A stretch of DNA of 64,000 bases from Leptotrichia sp. OH3620_COT-345 (GTDB lineage Bacteria; Fusobacteriota; Fusobacteriia; Fusobacteriales; Leptotrichiaceae): NCBI RefSeq assembly GCF_003932895.1, contig NZ_RQYW01000006.1:49243-113242 (forward strand). The letters run 5' to 3'. The notes under the pieces were generated by a model. It saw only the letters and a program-made list of their open reading frames with translations. It was not told where the DNA came from and ran no database searches. The translations under genes were made by a program, and so were the position numbers. Each line of letters starts with the position of its first letter. The first letter of the stretch is position 1. Shown piece after piece: positions 25,043-34,166 of the stretch.

Positions 25043-25771
25043 ATGAAAAAAATTTTTATATTAGGTTTATTAGTTTCGGCGTTATCATTTACGGCAGAAA
25101 AGGAATTTAAAGCAGAAATAGGGGCGAGTGGGTTTTATTCAAATGGAATATATCAGGAAAAAAACAAGGGAGGTGTTATTCCCTTCTTGAATCTTTCCTA
25201 TAAAAACCTTTATATGGACAATACAGAGGCAGGATTAAAATTTGACGTGGGAGAAAACCTATCTATAAAGGCATATACAAACTTTATGGATGGAAATCTT
25301 GTAAAGGGAGAAGACTTGAAAGAGGGATACAAAACATATAAAAAACGTAAGACCCAAATGGCTTATGGTGGAAAATTAAGTTATAGGACGGGTCCTGTTG
25401 AAGGATATATTTTTGCACAAGGAGGAAAAAAAGGGGCAAAAGGAGGGGCAGGTGTAAACTATATTATCCCTGTAACTGAAAAAATGGCAGTTTTAACAGG
25501 AATAAAATACAATATATATAATAAAAAATATACTGATTATTACTTTGGAGTACATGAAGATGACCTAGGGGGAAAATTGCAAAAAACCTATTTTTCTAAA
25601 AGTTCTCATTCCTATGGATTACAGGTGGGAATAGAGAATAAGATTACAGAAAAATTTTCAGCTGTAGGATTTTTTTCAGTGGAAAGATTTTCAAAGGAAG
25701 TACACAAATCTCCGATTATAAAGGATAAAAACGAAATTAGAGGAGGACTTGGAGTAAAATATAACTTTTAA
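25043..25771 (+). CDS. MipA/OmpV-like outer-membrane protein
   Basis: A 242-residue predicted outer-membrane beta-barrel. The signal peptide KKIFILGLLVSALSFTA ends near residue 18, then alternating beta strands (KAEIGASGFYSNGIY, VIPFLNLSYKNLYMDN, AGGKLSYRTG-like repeats) run to a terminal aromatic residue (GGLGVKYNF), the usual assembly signal. AAAGAGG precedes the ATG. It lies 62 bases after the ATPase gene and shares its codon flavour, so it may give the TetR cluster an outer-membrane component. A Gram-negative envelope follows from this gene. Family identity is moderately sure. Confidence 0.75.
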   Translation: MKKIFILGLLVSALSFTAEKEFKAEIGASGFYSNGIYQEKNKGGVIPFLNLSYKNLYMDNTEAGLKFDVGENLSIKAYTNFMDGNLVKGEDLKEGYKTYKKRKTQMAYGGKLSYRTGPVEGYIFAQGGKKGAKGGAGVNYIIPVTEKMAVLTGIKYNIYNKKYTDYYFGVHEDDLGGKLQKTYFSKSSHSYGLQVGIENKITEKFSAVGFFSVERFSKEVHKSPIIKDKNEIRGGLGVKYNF

Positions 25772-25842
25772 GGGGGAACTTTAATATCATTGGTAAAATG
25801 GAGAAAAATCAAAAAATATTATTAATGACAAATTTATAAAAA

Positions 25843-25883
25843 TGGGACTGTCTCAAAATAATTAAAATTTTGAGTTCAGCCCA
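25843..25883. terminator. Long stem-loop, terminator or IS end
   Basis: TGGGACTGTCTCAAAAT (25843-25859) pairs with ATTTTGAGTTCAGCCCA (25867-25883) with a small bulge, followed by TATTTTCTG. The motif GGGACTGTCTCAAAA also resembles ends of several insertion sequences, so this may be an IS relic now acting as a terminator. Nothing else is seen in 25884-26071. Confidence 0.55.
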
Positions 25884-26071
25884 TATTTTCTGTTCAAATT
25901 AAACTCTCTAATTTTTTAGTGCAATTTTTTTAAATTTTTTGAAAAGGACAATTGTAAAAAAATTAGAGAATCTTATTTCTCTTGAAAAATCTAGTTGATA
26001 GTTAGTTTAAGAAGTTTACCTCCGGATCTATAAGTACTTCATCTTCTAAAATATAATAATTGTCTTATGTA

Positions 26072-26722
26072 TTATTTATTTTCTATAGAATAAAAATCAT
26101 CAAATACAGTATCTAAATCATTTTTTGCTGAATTTAATACTTCATCAGCCGGCAATAAAGGTGTACCTTCCGCCCTTACTATATAAAATTTATCAAATCC
26201 CATAAATTCTTCAAATAAAGATTTTAAATAATAATGTGTAAATTCCATTGGTGTGTATCTATCATTATTTGTAAATATACTTCCACTTGCCTGGAGCAGT
26301 AATATTTTATAATTATCTGTCATGAGACCTACTGAACCGGTTTCTGTATATTTGAAAGTTTCATTTGGAAGTAAAATATTATCTATATAATCTTTCAATT
26401 TTGAAGTTATATTAAAGTTATGTAGCGGTGTAGCTATTACTATACGATGATGTTCTTTAAATTGTAATAATATTTTTTGTGATTTCTCAATTATCGTTTT
26501 TTCGTTTTCTAAAAGCTCTTTACCATTCATTTGTTTTTCCCATATTCCCAATAATCCATTCATTTCTATCTTTGGAACATCCATATCATATAGATTGACT
26601 ATAGTAAGTTCATTTTTATCAAATTTTTTATTAAATTTTTCAAAAAAATTTTTCTGTAATTTATTTGAAAATCGTTCCTTACCATTAAAATCTGGATGTG
26701 AATTAATTAGTAATGTTTTCAT
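26072..26722 (-). CDS. NAD(P)H-dependent FMN oxidoreductase (azoreductase-like)
   Basis: A 216-residue flavodoxin-fold enzyme of the AcpD/AzoR or quinone-reductase type. It begins MKTLLINSHPDFNGKERFSNKL, has ATPLHNFNITSKLKDYIDNIL for flavin and dimer contacts, and LLLQASGSIF … YLKSLFEEFMGF typical of FMN-dependent azoreductases. AAGGAGAAAA precedes the ATG on the minus strand. It would reduce quinones, azo or nitro compounds with NAD(P)H in the cytoplasm. It stands alone between the acquired transporter block and IS debris. The precise substrate cannot be read from sequence. Confidence 0.85.
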   Translation of the reverse strand: MKTLLINSHPDFNGKERFSNKLQKNFFEKFNKKFDKNELTIVNLYDMDVPKIEMNGLLGIWEKQMNGKELLENEKTIIEKSQKILLQFKEHHRIVIATPLHNFNITSKLKDYIDNILLPNETFKYTETGSVGLMTDNYKILLLQASGSIFTNNDRYTPMEFTHYYLKSLFEEFMGFDKFYIVRAEGTPLLPADEVLNSAKNDLDTVFDDFYSIENK

Positions 26723-26904
26723 TTTTTCTCCTTGATTTTTAAAATTTTATTTCTATTGCAATCAATTTATGTTACTAGCTAGAATAGATAATAATTAATA
26801 AATTATAACATAAAAAAATTAAATCAACGTAAAATTAGAGAAAATTTTTGAAGGTGTATTGTATAATGAAGTACAACACTTAAAGTACACTATCCATATT
26901 CATA

Positions 26905-27103
26905 ATATGAATGTGGAACGAATGAAAATACTAACGGACTGCTAAGAGAATTTCTTCCTAAGGGGAAGAGTATGAAAGGCTTGAAAAAGAAGTTTAAGAA
27001 AATAGAAGAATGTCTTAATAACAGACCTAGAAAGATATTAGGATTCAGTAAGCCTAGTGAAGTTCACAATGAATGTAATAGAAGTAACAGGAATATTAAC
27101 TAA
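26905..27103 (+). pseudogene. IS30-family transposase remnant (C-terminal)
   Basis: Broken frames read ERMKILT, then NGLLREFLPKGKSMKGLKK, then IEECLNNRPRKILGFSKPSEV. This matches the C-terminal block of IS30 transposases (N-GL-R-F-PKG, LNNRPRK-L, P-EV). The rest of the transposase is missing and a stop interrupts the start. 27104-27333 holds no gene. Confidence 0.7.
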
Positions 27104-27333
27104 AAAGAAGTTATCTTAATTAATAATTAAAATAACTTCTGGAATTTAATTCTTACATAAATTCTGTTGCACTTTGCTTGACAAAAAGGCCCAAATCAAA
27201 AAAATTATCTTTGTCAGGACAGAGTAAAATATTTAGAGGCAGTAAAAAAAGATAGAAGAAATTTAAGAAAAAGTGCTTGCAAAAAAAGAAGAGCCCCTTT
27301 ACAATATAGTCGCCAAACGAAAGGATTCTCTTC

Positions 27334-28620
27334 ATGAATATAATAGCAGAAAATAACCATAATATAAATAATAACTTTGAACATAACTTTAATATCTCCC
27401 TAAAGAAAAAGTATGAAGAATACTTTCAGAATATAGTTTCCAATGCTGACAACAGCTTCTTTGAATTAGATTCGGAAAGAAGAACTTTAAAAGCAAGGGA
27501 TTTGTAGAAAGAAGTCTTATGACTCAGCTTGGATATATAACCGTTAGAAGAAGAAGGTATATAAAGAAGAACTTCTATATTGACTCGGAGGCAGGCATTG
27601 AAAGATATGCCAGGCTTTCAAGAGAATTTATCTTTAAGCTTCTGTTGGAATACTTTCATACTTCTGCCACAGCTCTCTCAAGAAAGTATGGTATTTCAAG
27701 ACAGACTGTATTTAACCCCATATATAGGTTTAAGATGCCTGAAATAGATATTGAAATATATAGATGACAATAACTGCCATGCGGTATATATAGGAGCAGA
27801 TGAGGACCATATAAAGTGCAGGAAGGAAAAGTTTACATATATGAGAGTTGTTACAATACATCTTGGTACTGAGGATGAATGAAGGAATAGAAAAAAGTTG
27901 ATTGACAAGCATACACTAATGTTCCTTACATCATATGAGATAGACTGTGTAGCAGAATACATAATGAACTATCTCTCTAGGATGTATGACATGGATAGGA
28001 AGAGGCTGATACTCAATTCAGATGGTGCAAAGTGGATAGAAAGTCTGACAAATAACCTAAAGTCCTACAATGTTATTTATATATATGACGGGTTCCATCT
28101 GAACAGTCTCCTTAGGACATTATCAGGAAATAACAGTGAAATTTACTATAAATTGTATAATTTTTTGAATGAAGGTGATATAGAGAAGTTCAATAAGTGT
28201 AGCAGTCTGTTAATATAGAGTAACAGACAGAAAAACAGGACATTTATGACAATAGTTAATAAATATGAAATGATAAGGAATATATTTACAATCCCTTTAT
28301 ATGAAGGCTCAAGAACTGAAGGACTTGTATTCCAATGTTCAAGGTATCTTTCAAGCAGGCCGAAGGCATTCTCAAAGAAGAGGCTTCTTGTGAGGGCAAT
28401 GTATCTTTCATTTATGCTTAACTATGGTCATGATTATGAGAAGACAAAAGAGCTATATTTTGGTAATAGTAAAGTGGATAAAATAGAGGAAGTAATAAGC
28501 GTTAATTACGATTTAAAATATATTGAAAATGAGAGAAGGACAAACATACCGTACCTGAACCAGACTAACAGCTATATAGGGGATGTACTTTATGGAATAT
28601 CCCATAACAAATTGATCTAG
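27334..28620 (+). pseudogene. ISLre2-family transposase, disrupted
   Basis: A near full-length ISLre2 (UPF0236) transposase broken several times. Segments include FQNIVSNADNSFFELDSERR, YITVRRRRYIKKNFYIDSEAG, ALSRKYGISRQTVF, the acidic motif GADEDHI, YIYDGFHLNSLLR and RPKAFSKKRLLVRAMYLSF. Lesions are a TAG near 27505, a frame change before 27519, another near 27767, a TGA near 27880 and an in-frame TAG at 28216-28218. An ATG at 27334 opens the first segment. The element cannot make transposase. Its C-terminal segment from 28246 remains the longest open part but is not an independent gene. Confidence 0.8.
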
Positions 28621-28644
28621 AGTAATATATTTAAAAAAAATGAC

Positions 28645-28677
28645 AGTGAAGGTTAAAAAACTTCTAACCTTTTACTG
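28645..28677. terminator. Stem-loop after the ISLre2 relic
   Basis: AAGGTTA (28649-28655) pairs with TAACCTT (28665-28671), extended by CAGT/ACTG. It may be a terminator or the right inverted end of the IS. Confidence 0.5.
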
Positions 28678-28830
28678 CCCTTAAACATTTTACTCTGTTG
28701 TTTTTTTTACATTGAAAACTTTTCTTTTTTTGTGTTATAATATTTTAAATTAATTTCTGCTAAAGTAAAAAAATAAAAGGGTTTCAACAGTAATAACCGG
28801 AAATATTTTTTCAGGAAAGGAGAAAGAAAT

Positions 28831-29298
28831 ATGGTAAAAGTATTATTTGTATGTCTGGGAAATATATGTCGTTCTCCCATGGCAGAAGCGGTTTTCAGAA
28901 AAATGGTTGAAGATGAAGGGCTGACAAGACAGATTCAAATAGATTCAGCGGCCACAAGTTCGTGGGAGCAAGGGAATCCTGTTCACAGGGGTACACGAAA
29001 ACGTCTTGCAAAAGAAGGCATAAGTACTTCAGGAATGTATTCACGTGTATTAAATGATGATGATCTTTCTTCCGATTATATAATCGGAATGGATGAGAGC
29101 AATATAATGAATATAAGGAATTTTATCGGAAAACGTGTTGTTTCAAGAGTTAATCGTTTGCTGGAATATGCAGGGGAAGTCCGTGATATTGAAGATCCTT
29201 ATTATACGGGAGATTTTGATAAGACTTACGAAGATGTGACAAAAGGATGTGAAGCATTACTTCTTTTCATAAAAAAGTATGATTTCAGTATGAAATAA
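28831..29298 (+). CDS. Low-molecular-weight protein tyrosine phosphatase
   Basis: A 155-residue cytoplasmic phosphatase. The catalytic P-loop is VCLGNICRSPMAEA (C9-x5-R15-S), and the general acid lies in EDPYYTGDF. AAGGAGAAAG precedes the ATG. Such enzymes (Wzb, YwlE, PtpA types) remove phosphate from tyrosine or arginine in regulators or exopolysaccharide kinases. No tyrosine kinase or capsule gene is adjacent, so the target is unknown. The length is normal and the sequence intact. Confidence 0.93.
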   Translation: MVKVLFVCLGNICRSPMAEAVFRKMVEDEGLTRQIQIDSAATSSWEQGNPVHRGTRKRLAKEGISTSGMYSRVLNDDDLSSDYIIGMDESNIMNIRNFIGKRVVSRVNRLLEYAGEVRDIEDPYYTGDFDKTYEDVTKGCEALLLFIKKYDFSMK

Positions 29299-29416
29299 TA
29301 TAAAAATATCTGATACTTGTTCCGATATGAGTTAGAATGTATACCAATTATTCAAAATGAATCGAAGAAAATATAAAATCTTTTAAAATTCAACTCAAAA
29401 AGGAATATATAAATGT

Positions 29417-29878
29417 ATGATAGTAAAATTAAACAATAAAGACAGAGTTAGAGCTGAAAGGATTCTTGAAATCCAAACTGCGGCATATAAGATAGAATCT
29501 GAAATAATAAAATTTTATGAAATACCTGCATTGAATGATACTGTTGAAACTATTATAAATTCAAATGAAATTTATTTAGGATATGAAATTAACAGTACTG
29601 TTGCAGGTTTTCTCTCCTATGAATATAAAGGGAATTTTTTTGAAATATGTAAAATGACTGTTGATCCGGATTTTTTCAGAAATGGAGTTGCCGGAAGTCT
29701 TTTAAGGTATATGATGGCAGATATAGTTAAAAATTCAAAAGTTGTTGTCTCCACGGGTTCAAAAAATGTTCCTGCAAAAAATCTTTATAGAAAATATGGA
29801 TTTGAAGAAAAAAATGAGATTGAAATAGAAAAAGGTTTTTTTATTACTCTGATGGAGTATTCATCTTTATTAGAATAA
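29417..29878 (+). CDS. GNAT-family N-acetyltransferase
   Basis: A 153-residue GNAT acyltransferase. The acetyl-CoA site is seen in FEICKMTVDPDFFRNGVAGSLLRYMM (V-P-xx-x-x-G-xG), followed by STGSKNVPAKNLYRKYGFEE, the usual N-x-A-xx-L-Y-xx-x-GF end. The ATG at 29417 has only a weak AAAAAGG site at a distance. A decayed second GNAT gene follows. The substrate cannot be assigned; candidates are amino groups on proteins, amino acids or antibiotics. Confidence 0.85.
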   Translation: MIVKLNNKDRVRAERILEIQTAAYKIESEIIKFYEIPALNDTVETIINSNEIYLGYEINSTVAGFLSYEYKGNFFEICKMTVDPDFFRNGVAGSLLRYMMADIVKNSKVVVSTGSKNVPAKNLYRKYGFEEKNEIEIEKGFFITLMEYSSLLE

Positions 29879-29904
29879 TTGGGGTAAGTAATTTTATGAA
29901 TATT

Positions 29905-30413
29905 TATTAAAAACAAGTCTGTACTTGAAGATATTGAAAAAATGAGTTTTATTCATGCCGAAACTTGGAAAAAAATATTTAGGGATATGTTTATCGATAG
30001 ATTTTCTGATGATTTATCACGAAATTTTCAGTTCAAAGGATTTTGTAATATGGTTATTAAGACTGTTAAATATAAAGAAGTATCTCTTTTGTTGCTGAAA
30101 TAAATGGAAAAATTGCGGGAGATATTTTCGGAAAAAGTAAAGATAAAAAATATCCTGAAAATGGAGAAATTTATGCTACTAACGTACTCATATATATAGA
30201 TAGAAAACAGAAGAAATATTTATGAAAAAAATTCTTGAAGAAATAAAATAAAGAAGGAAGATATATCCCAATCTTTCTTATGATTGTGAGAGAAAATAGA
30301 AATACAGAAAAATTTTATGAAAATATAAGATTTATGGATATAGGAATAATTCTAAAAGATAAAATTGAAAACTTTTATTTTAGTGAACTTGTTATACATG
30401 ATTTTGATAAATA
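29905..30413 (+). pseudogene. Second GNAT acetyltransferase, disrupted
   Basis: Frames in several phases give FIHAETWKKIFRDMFIDRFS, AEINGKIAGDIFGKS-like text across a frame change near 30100, and FLMIVRENRNTEKFYENIRF … IGIILKDKIENF. This is the N-terminal and C-terminal signature of a GNAT enzyme (SNxxAxxFYxxxGF-like). At least three frame changes or stops break it. It sits immediately before pyrD. Confidence 0.65.
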
Positions 30414-30429
30414 AAATATAGGAGGTTTT

Positions 30430-31362
30430 ATGGCAACTACACATACACATATTGGAAATTATGAATTTAAAAGCTGTTTTATGAATGCAGCAGGGGTTTA
30501 CTGCTATGACCGTAGTGAATTGGAAAAGGTAATTAATTCCGAAGCGGGAACTTTTGTAACGAAAACTGCCACATTGAATAAACGTGAAGGGAACCCTCTT
30601 CCACGTTATTATGATACTGAATTAGGAAGTATTAATTCTATGGGATTGCCTAATCTCGGAATTGATTATTATTTGGAGTATCTTATCGAATTACAAGAAA
30701 CAATGCCCGAACGTTCTTTTTTCCTTTCTCTTGTAGGTATGTCCCCTGAAGAAACTCATATATTACTTAAAAAAGTTCAGGAAAGCAGTTTTAAAGGTCC
30801 GATAGAATTAAATCTGTCTTGCCCTAATTTGCCCGGAAAACCTCAAATCGCCTATGATTTTGAAACAACCGAAATTCTTTTATCGGAAATATTTGAATAT
30901 TTTAAAAAGCCGTTAGGAGCAAAATTACCTCCGTATTTTGATATTGTTCACTTTGATCAGGCTGCAAAAATTTTCAATAAATTTCCTTTGTTTTTTGTAA
31001 ACTGCGTAAATAGTATCGGAAACGGTTTGATAATTAAAGATGAATATACTGTTATTAAACCGAAAAACGGATTCGGAGGAATAGGCGGAGAATATATCAA
31101 ACCTACGGCATTAGCCAATGTTCATGCTTTTTATCAAAGATTAAATTCATCTATACGGATTATAGGAACAGGAGGAGTTTTAAATGGAAAAGATGCTTTC
31201 GAGCATATTTTATGCGGGGCTTCCATGGTTCAGGTAGGAACTGCTCTCCAGAAGGAAGGGCCTGAAATTTTTAAACGCTTAAATGAAGAGTTGGAAAGTA
31301 TAATGAATGAAAAGGGTTATAAAACAATAGAAGATTTCAGGGGGAAATTGAAAATGATATAA
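30430..31362 (+). CDS. pyrD: Dihydroorotate dehydrogenase, class 1A
   Basis: A 310-residue cytosolic flavoenzyme that oxidises dihydroorotate to orotate using fumarate, in pyrimidine synthesis. Features are [39 protein letters not shown], and the active-site loop [12 protein letters not shown] with the catalytic Cys. FMN-binding blocks are [29 protein letters not shown] and VQVGTAL. Class 1A enzymes are single-gene and fumarate-linked; no PyrK subunit is next to it, which fits. AGGAGG precedes the ATG. No other pyr gene is in the window, so regulation with the pathway is not visible. Confidence 0.95.
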   Translation: MATTHTHIGNYEFKSCFMNAAGVYCYDRSELEKVINSEAGTFVTKTATLNKREGNPLPRYYDTELGSINSMGLPNLGIDYYLEYLIELQETMPERSFFLSLVGMSPEETHILLKKVQESSFKGPIELNLSCPNLPGKPQIAYDFETTEILLSEIFEYFKKPLGAKLPPYFDIVHFDQAAKIFNKFPLFFVNCVNSIGNGLIIKDEYTVIKPKNGFGGIGGEYIKPTALANVHAFYQRLNSSIRIIGTGGVLNGKDAFEHILCGASMVQVGTALQKEGPEIFKRLNEELESIMNEKGYKTIEDFRGKLKMI

Positions 31363-31535
31363 AGTAATTTTAGATAAAAGTTTAATTAAACTGTAATTAT
31401 AAAAATTAAGTGAAGTTCTCAATGTTTAAATTATTTTAATGAAAAATATATTTTTATAAGGTTTTATTACCATTCTCATATTTCGGCTGTCAACTGCAAA
31501 ATTTTTTAAAGCTGTAAAAATATTTATTATGTATG

Positions 31536-31574
31536 GGAAAACAGCAAACTAAATATTTTGGATAGCTGTTTTCC
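31536..31574. terminator. Inverted repeat between convergent pyrD and selO
   Basis: GGAAAACAGC (31536-31545) and GCTGTTTTCC (31565-31574) pair perfectly around a 19-base loop. There is no strong T run, but the position between convergent genes suggests a two-way terminator. Confidence 0.55.
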
Positions 31575-31636
31575 TGAACAGTATAGTTTTCTGTTTTTTA
31601 AAACTTCAAAAGATACTGATTTAAAATATTGATGTG

Positions 31637-33142
31637 CTATGTTCCACAGTAAGTTTGATAAGGAATACGGCTTATTAACGGCTCTGTATATTTTTCCGAT
31701 AATTTCCTATTATAATTATAAGGAGTGGAAAGAATATCCAGAAGACTTTTTATTGTTTCAAAATTGCCATTTTCAGCATCAAACAGTGCTTCTTCAACAA
31801 TGTGATTTCTGGGAATTACGATAGGATTATGTTTTTTCATCAGATTTATAGATTCTTTTTTAGAATTTTCCTGTTGCTTTTTTCTTAATTCCCATTGGTG
31901 TTTCCAATTTTTGAAGTCCTGAGAATTGAAAAAGAGAAAATTATATTTAATTTTTTCTCCGAAATTTTCTGTAGTTAATCCGACAAAAGTATTTGTATAG
32001 TCAGCTTTATATTTTTCCATAATATTCAGCAAATCTTTGTAAAGTTTTTCATCATTTTCATTCTCGTTAAACAGTCCTAACTTTTTTCTCATACTTGAAA
32101 GCTTGTATTTATTATATAAAATATTAAACTCTGAAAGTTTTTCCTTAACTAAAATTATTGCTTTTTCATAATTCAAAGAATTTTGATGACTGTTATAAGT
32201 ATAATTGAAAATAGGCAGAATACATTCAGCAAAAACAGTTAGATTCCACAATCCTATACGGGACTGATTTTCATATGAATATCTTCCATAAATATCAATG
32301 GAGCTGAAAACGGTCGCAGGATGGTATATATCCATAAATGCACAAGGTCCGTAATCTATTGTTTCTCCACAAACGGACATATTATCCGTATTCATTACTC
32401 CGTGTACAAATCCTGTTAAATCCCATTGAGAGATTAATTTTGCCTGTAATTTTATAACTTCTTCAATAAAAAGTATATATTTTATATTTCCTTCAATTTT
32501 TTCTAAATGAGGAAAAAATCTGTTTATAGTGTAATCGGTTAATATTTTCAAATCTTTTAAATTACAGTATTTATAGGCGTATTCAAATGTTCCTGTTCTT
32601 ATATGCCCTTTTGCCGTTCTTGTGAGAACGGCTCCTATTTTTTCTATTCCCCTATATACAGTTTCTCCGGTAGTGACTACTGCCAGACTTCTTGTAGTGG
32701 GAATATTGAGGTAAAACATGGCTTCACTTATAATATATTCTCTTAGCATGGGAGCTAATACGGCTTTTCCGTCTCCATTTCGTGAATATGGAGTTTTTCC
32801 TGAGCCTTTTAACTGTATATCATATAATGTCCCGTCTTCGGAAGTAAATTCTCCGAGAAGTAAGGCCCTTCCGTCACCCAACATTGTAAAATGACCGAAT
32901 TGATGTCCTGCATAAGCCTGAGCAATAGGAATCGAGCCGACAGGTAATTTATTTCCCGAAAAAAATTCAACTCCTGAGGAGCTTTTAAAAAAAGCTCTTT
33001 CATTTTCATCAAATCCCAGATTTTCAGCTAAATTATCATTAAAAAGAATCATTTTCGGATTTTTAAAAGGTATAGGATTTACTTGTGTATAAAATTTATC
33101 AGGCAATTCTTTATAATATGTATTTTTTAAGTTTATAGTCAT
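31637..33142 (-). CDS. selO: Protein adenylyltransferase SelO (YdiU family)
   Basis: A 501-residue pseudokinase-fold enzyme that transfers AMP to Ser, Thr or Tyr of target proteins. Conserved blocks: AYAGHQFGHFTMLGDGRALLLGE, LKGSGKTPYSRNGDGKAVL, REYIISEAMFYLNIPTTRSL, HGVMNTDNMSVCGETIDYGP and the C-terminal YQTYCGT. The length is complete. In bacteria SelO is linked to oxidative-stress responses. It starts at an ATG with GGGAGC on the minus strand. The gene stands alone, convergent with pyrD. This is the non-selenocysteine form, ending in a normal Cys codon (CGT tail). Confidence 0.93.
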   Translation of the reverse strand: MTINLKNTYYKELPDKFYTQVNPIPFKNPKMILFNDNLAENLGFDENERAFFKSSSGVEFFSGNKLPVGSIPIAQAYAGHQFGHFTMLGDGRALLLGEFTSEDGTLYDIQLKGSGKTPYSRNGDGKAVLAPMLREYIISEAMFYLNIPTTRSLAVVTTGETVYRGIEKIGAVLTRTAKGHIRTGTFEYAYKYCNLKDLKILTDYTINRFFPHLEKIEGNIKYILFIEEVIKLQAKLISQWDLTGFVHGVMNTDNMSVCGETIDYGPCAFMDIYHPATVFSSIDIYGRYSYENQSRIGLWNLTVFAECILPIFNYTYNSHQNSLNYEKAIILVKEKLSEFNILYNKYKLSSMRKKLGLFNENENDEKLYKDLLNIMEKYKADYTNTFVGLTTENFGEKIKYNFLFFNSQDFKNWKHQWELRKKQQENSKKESINLMKKHNPIVIPRNHIVEEALFDAENGNFETIKSLLDILSTPYNYNRKLSEKYTEPLISRIPYQTYCGT

Positions 33143-33272
33143 TTACGAAGCTCCCTTTTATTTTTAATTTTTCCATTTTAAAATTGAATTTTATTTATGT
33201 TTCCCGATTAAATATTTAATTAAAGAAAAATAATAAATAGAGTTTTATAAAATTACAAAGATTTTAGATTTG

Positions 33273-34058
33273 TTATCCTCCTATCAATACTTTGAAACCT
33301 CTATTTTCAACATATTTTTTTATTTTTTCAATTTCTTCTTTTTCAGGAATTTCAATGTTTTCCAATTCATATTTTCTTCCGAGCATTTCATACTTTGACA
33401 TTCCGTAATTATGATAGGGAAGAATATGGATTTCTTTTATACCATATTCACTAATAATTTTCAATATTTCATCTATATTCTGAATGTTGTCGGTATATTT
33501 TGGAATATAAGGGAACCTCGGAATAACTTTGTTTTTTTTTGTTGCTTCAATAAAATTTTCTTTTATTGTTGTAAAATCTCCTTTTATTATTTCTTTTGAT
33601 TTTTCGTTATCAGTTATTTTTAAATCAAAAAAAACAGTATCTGTATAATCCAGCATTTTTTTCAATATTTCGGTTTTTCCATAACCGCATGTTTCTATTG
33701 CAGTATTTATCATATTGTCCTTTAACTCTCTTAAAAGTTTTGTGGCGAATTCTCCTTGAGCCAATATTTCCCCTCCCGATAAAGTTACTCCACCTCCCGA
33801 AACATTAAAAAATACTTCATCTTTTAGTACTTCTTTGACAATTTCATTTACGGTGTACCATTTACCTGTAGTTGTTATTTTCCCGTTTATACCGCTTTTC
33901 ATTTTTTCTGGTCGAAAGCTTTGAGATTCAGGATTTGAACACCATGGACATCTTAACGGACAACCTTTAAAAAATACGACCGTTCTTATTCCTCCGCCGT
34001 CATTTAAGGAATATCTCTGTATATTGAAGATTAGTCCTTTTTCTTCATTGCCAGTCAT
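33273..34058 (-). CDS. Glycyl-radical enzyme activase (radical SAM)
   Basis: A 261-residue activase that uses S-adenosylmethionine and a [4Fe-4S] cluster to place the glycyl radical on the enzyme encoded just upstream. The cluster motif CPLRCPWC (CxxxCxxC) lies in FFKGCPLRCPWCSNPES, preceded by NDGGGIRTVVF and followed by FFNVSGGGVTLSGGE. The E. coli partner of YbiW (YbiY) carries a ferredoxin-like double-cluster insert after the radical SAM motif. That insert is absent here, which makes the protein as short as PFL activase. It lies 108 bases downstream of the enzyme gene in the same direction, under DeoR-type control. Confidence 0.92.
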   Translation of the reverse strand: MTGNEEKGLIFNIQRYSLNDGGGIRTVVFFKGCPLRCPWCSNPESQSFRPEKMKSGINGKITTTGKWYTVNEIVKEVLKDEVFFNVSGGGVTLSGGEILAQGEFATKLLRELKDNMINTAIETCGYGKTEILKKMLDYTDTVFFDLKITDNEKSKEIIKGDFTTIKENFIEATKKNKVIPRFPYIPKYTDNIQNIDEILKIISEYGIKEIHILPYHNYGMSKYEMLGRKYELENIEIPEKEEIEKIKKYVENRGFKVLIGG

Positions 34059-34166
34059 AGTATTACAGTATACACCTCTTTTCTTTTTACAGTAGATTGA
34101 ATTTGGTTTTATATCGGATATTTACTTATTTGATTTTATTGCGGAAGTCTCTTTTTTCATTATTTG

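Noticed and set aside
28246..28620. Independent small gene
   Set aside because: It is in frame with the preceding ISLre2 segment after a TAG and carries its C-terminal sequence.
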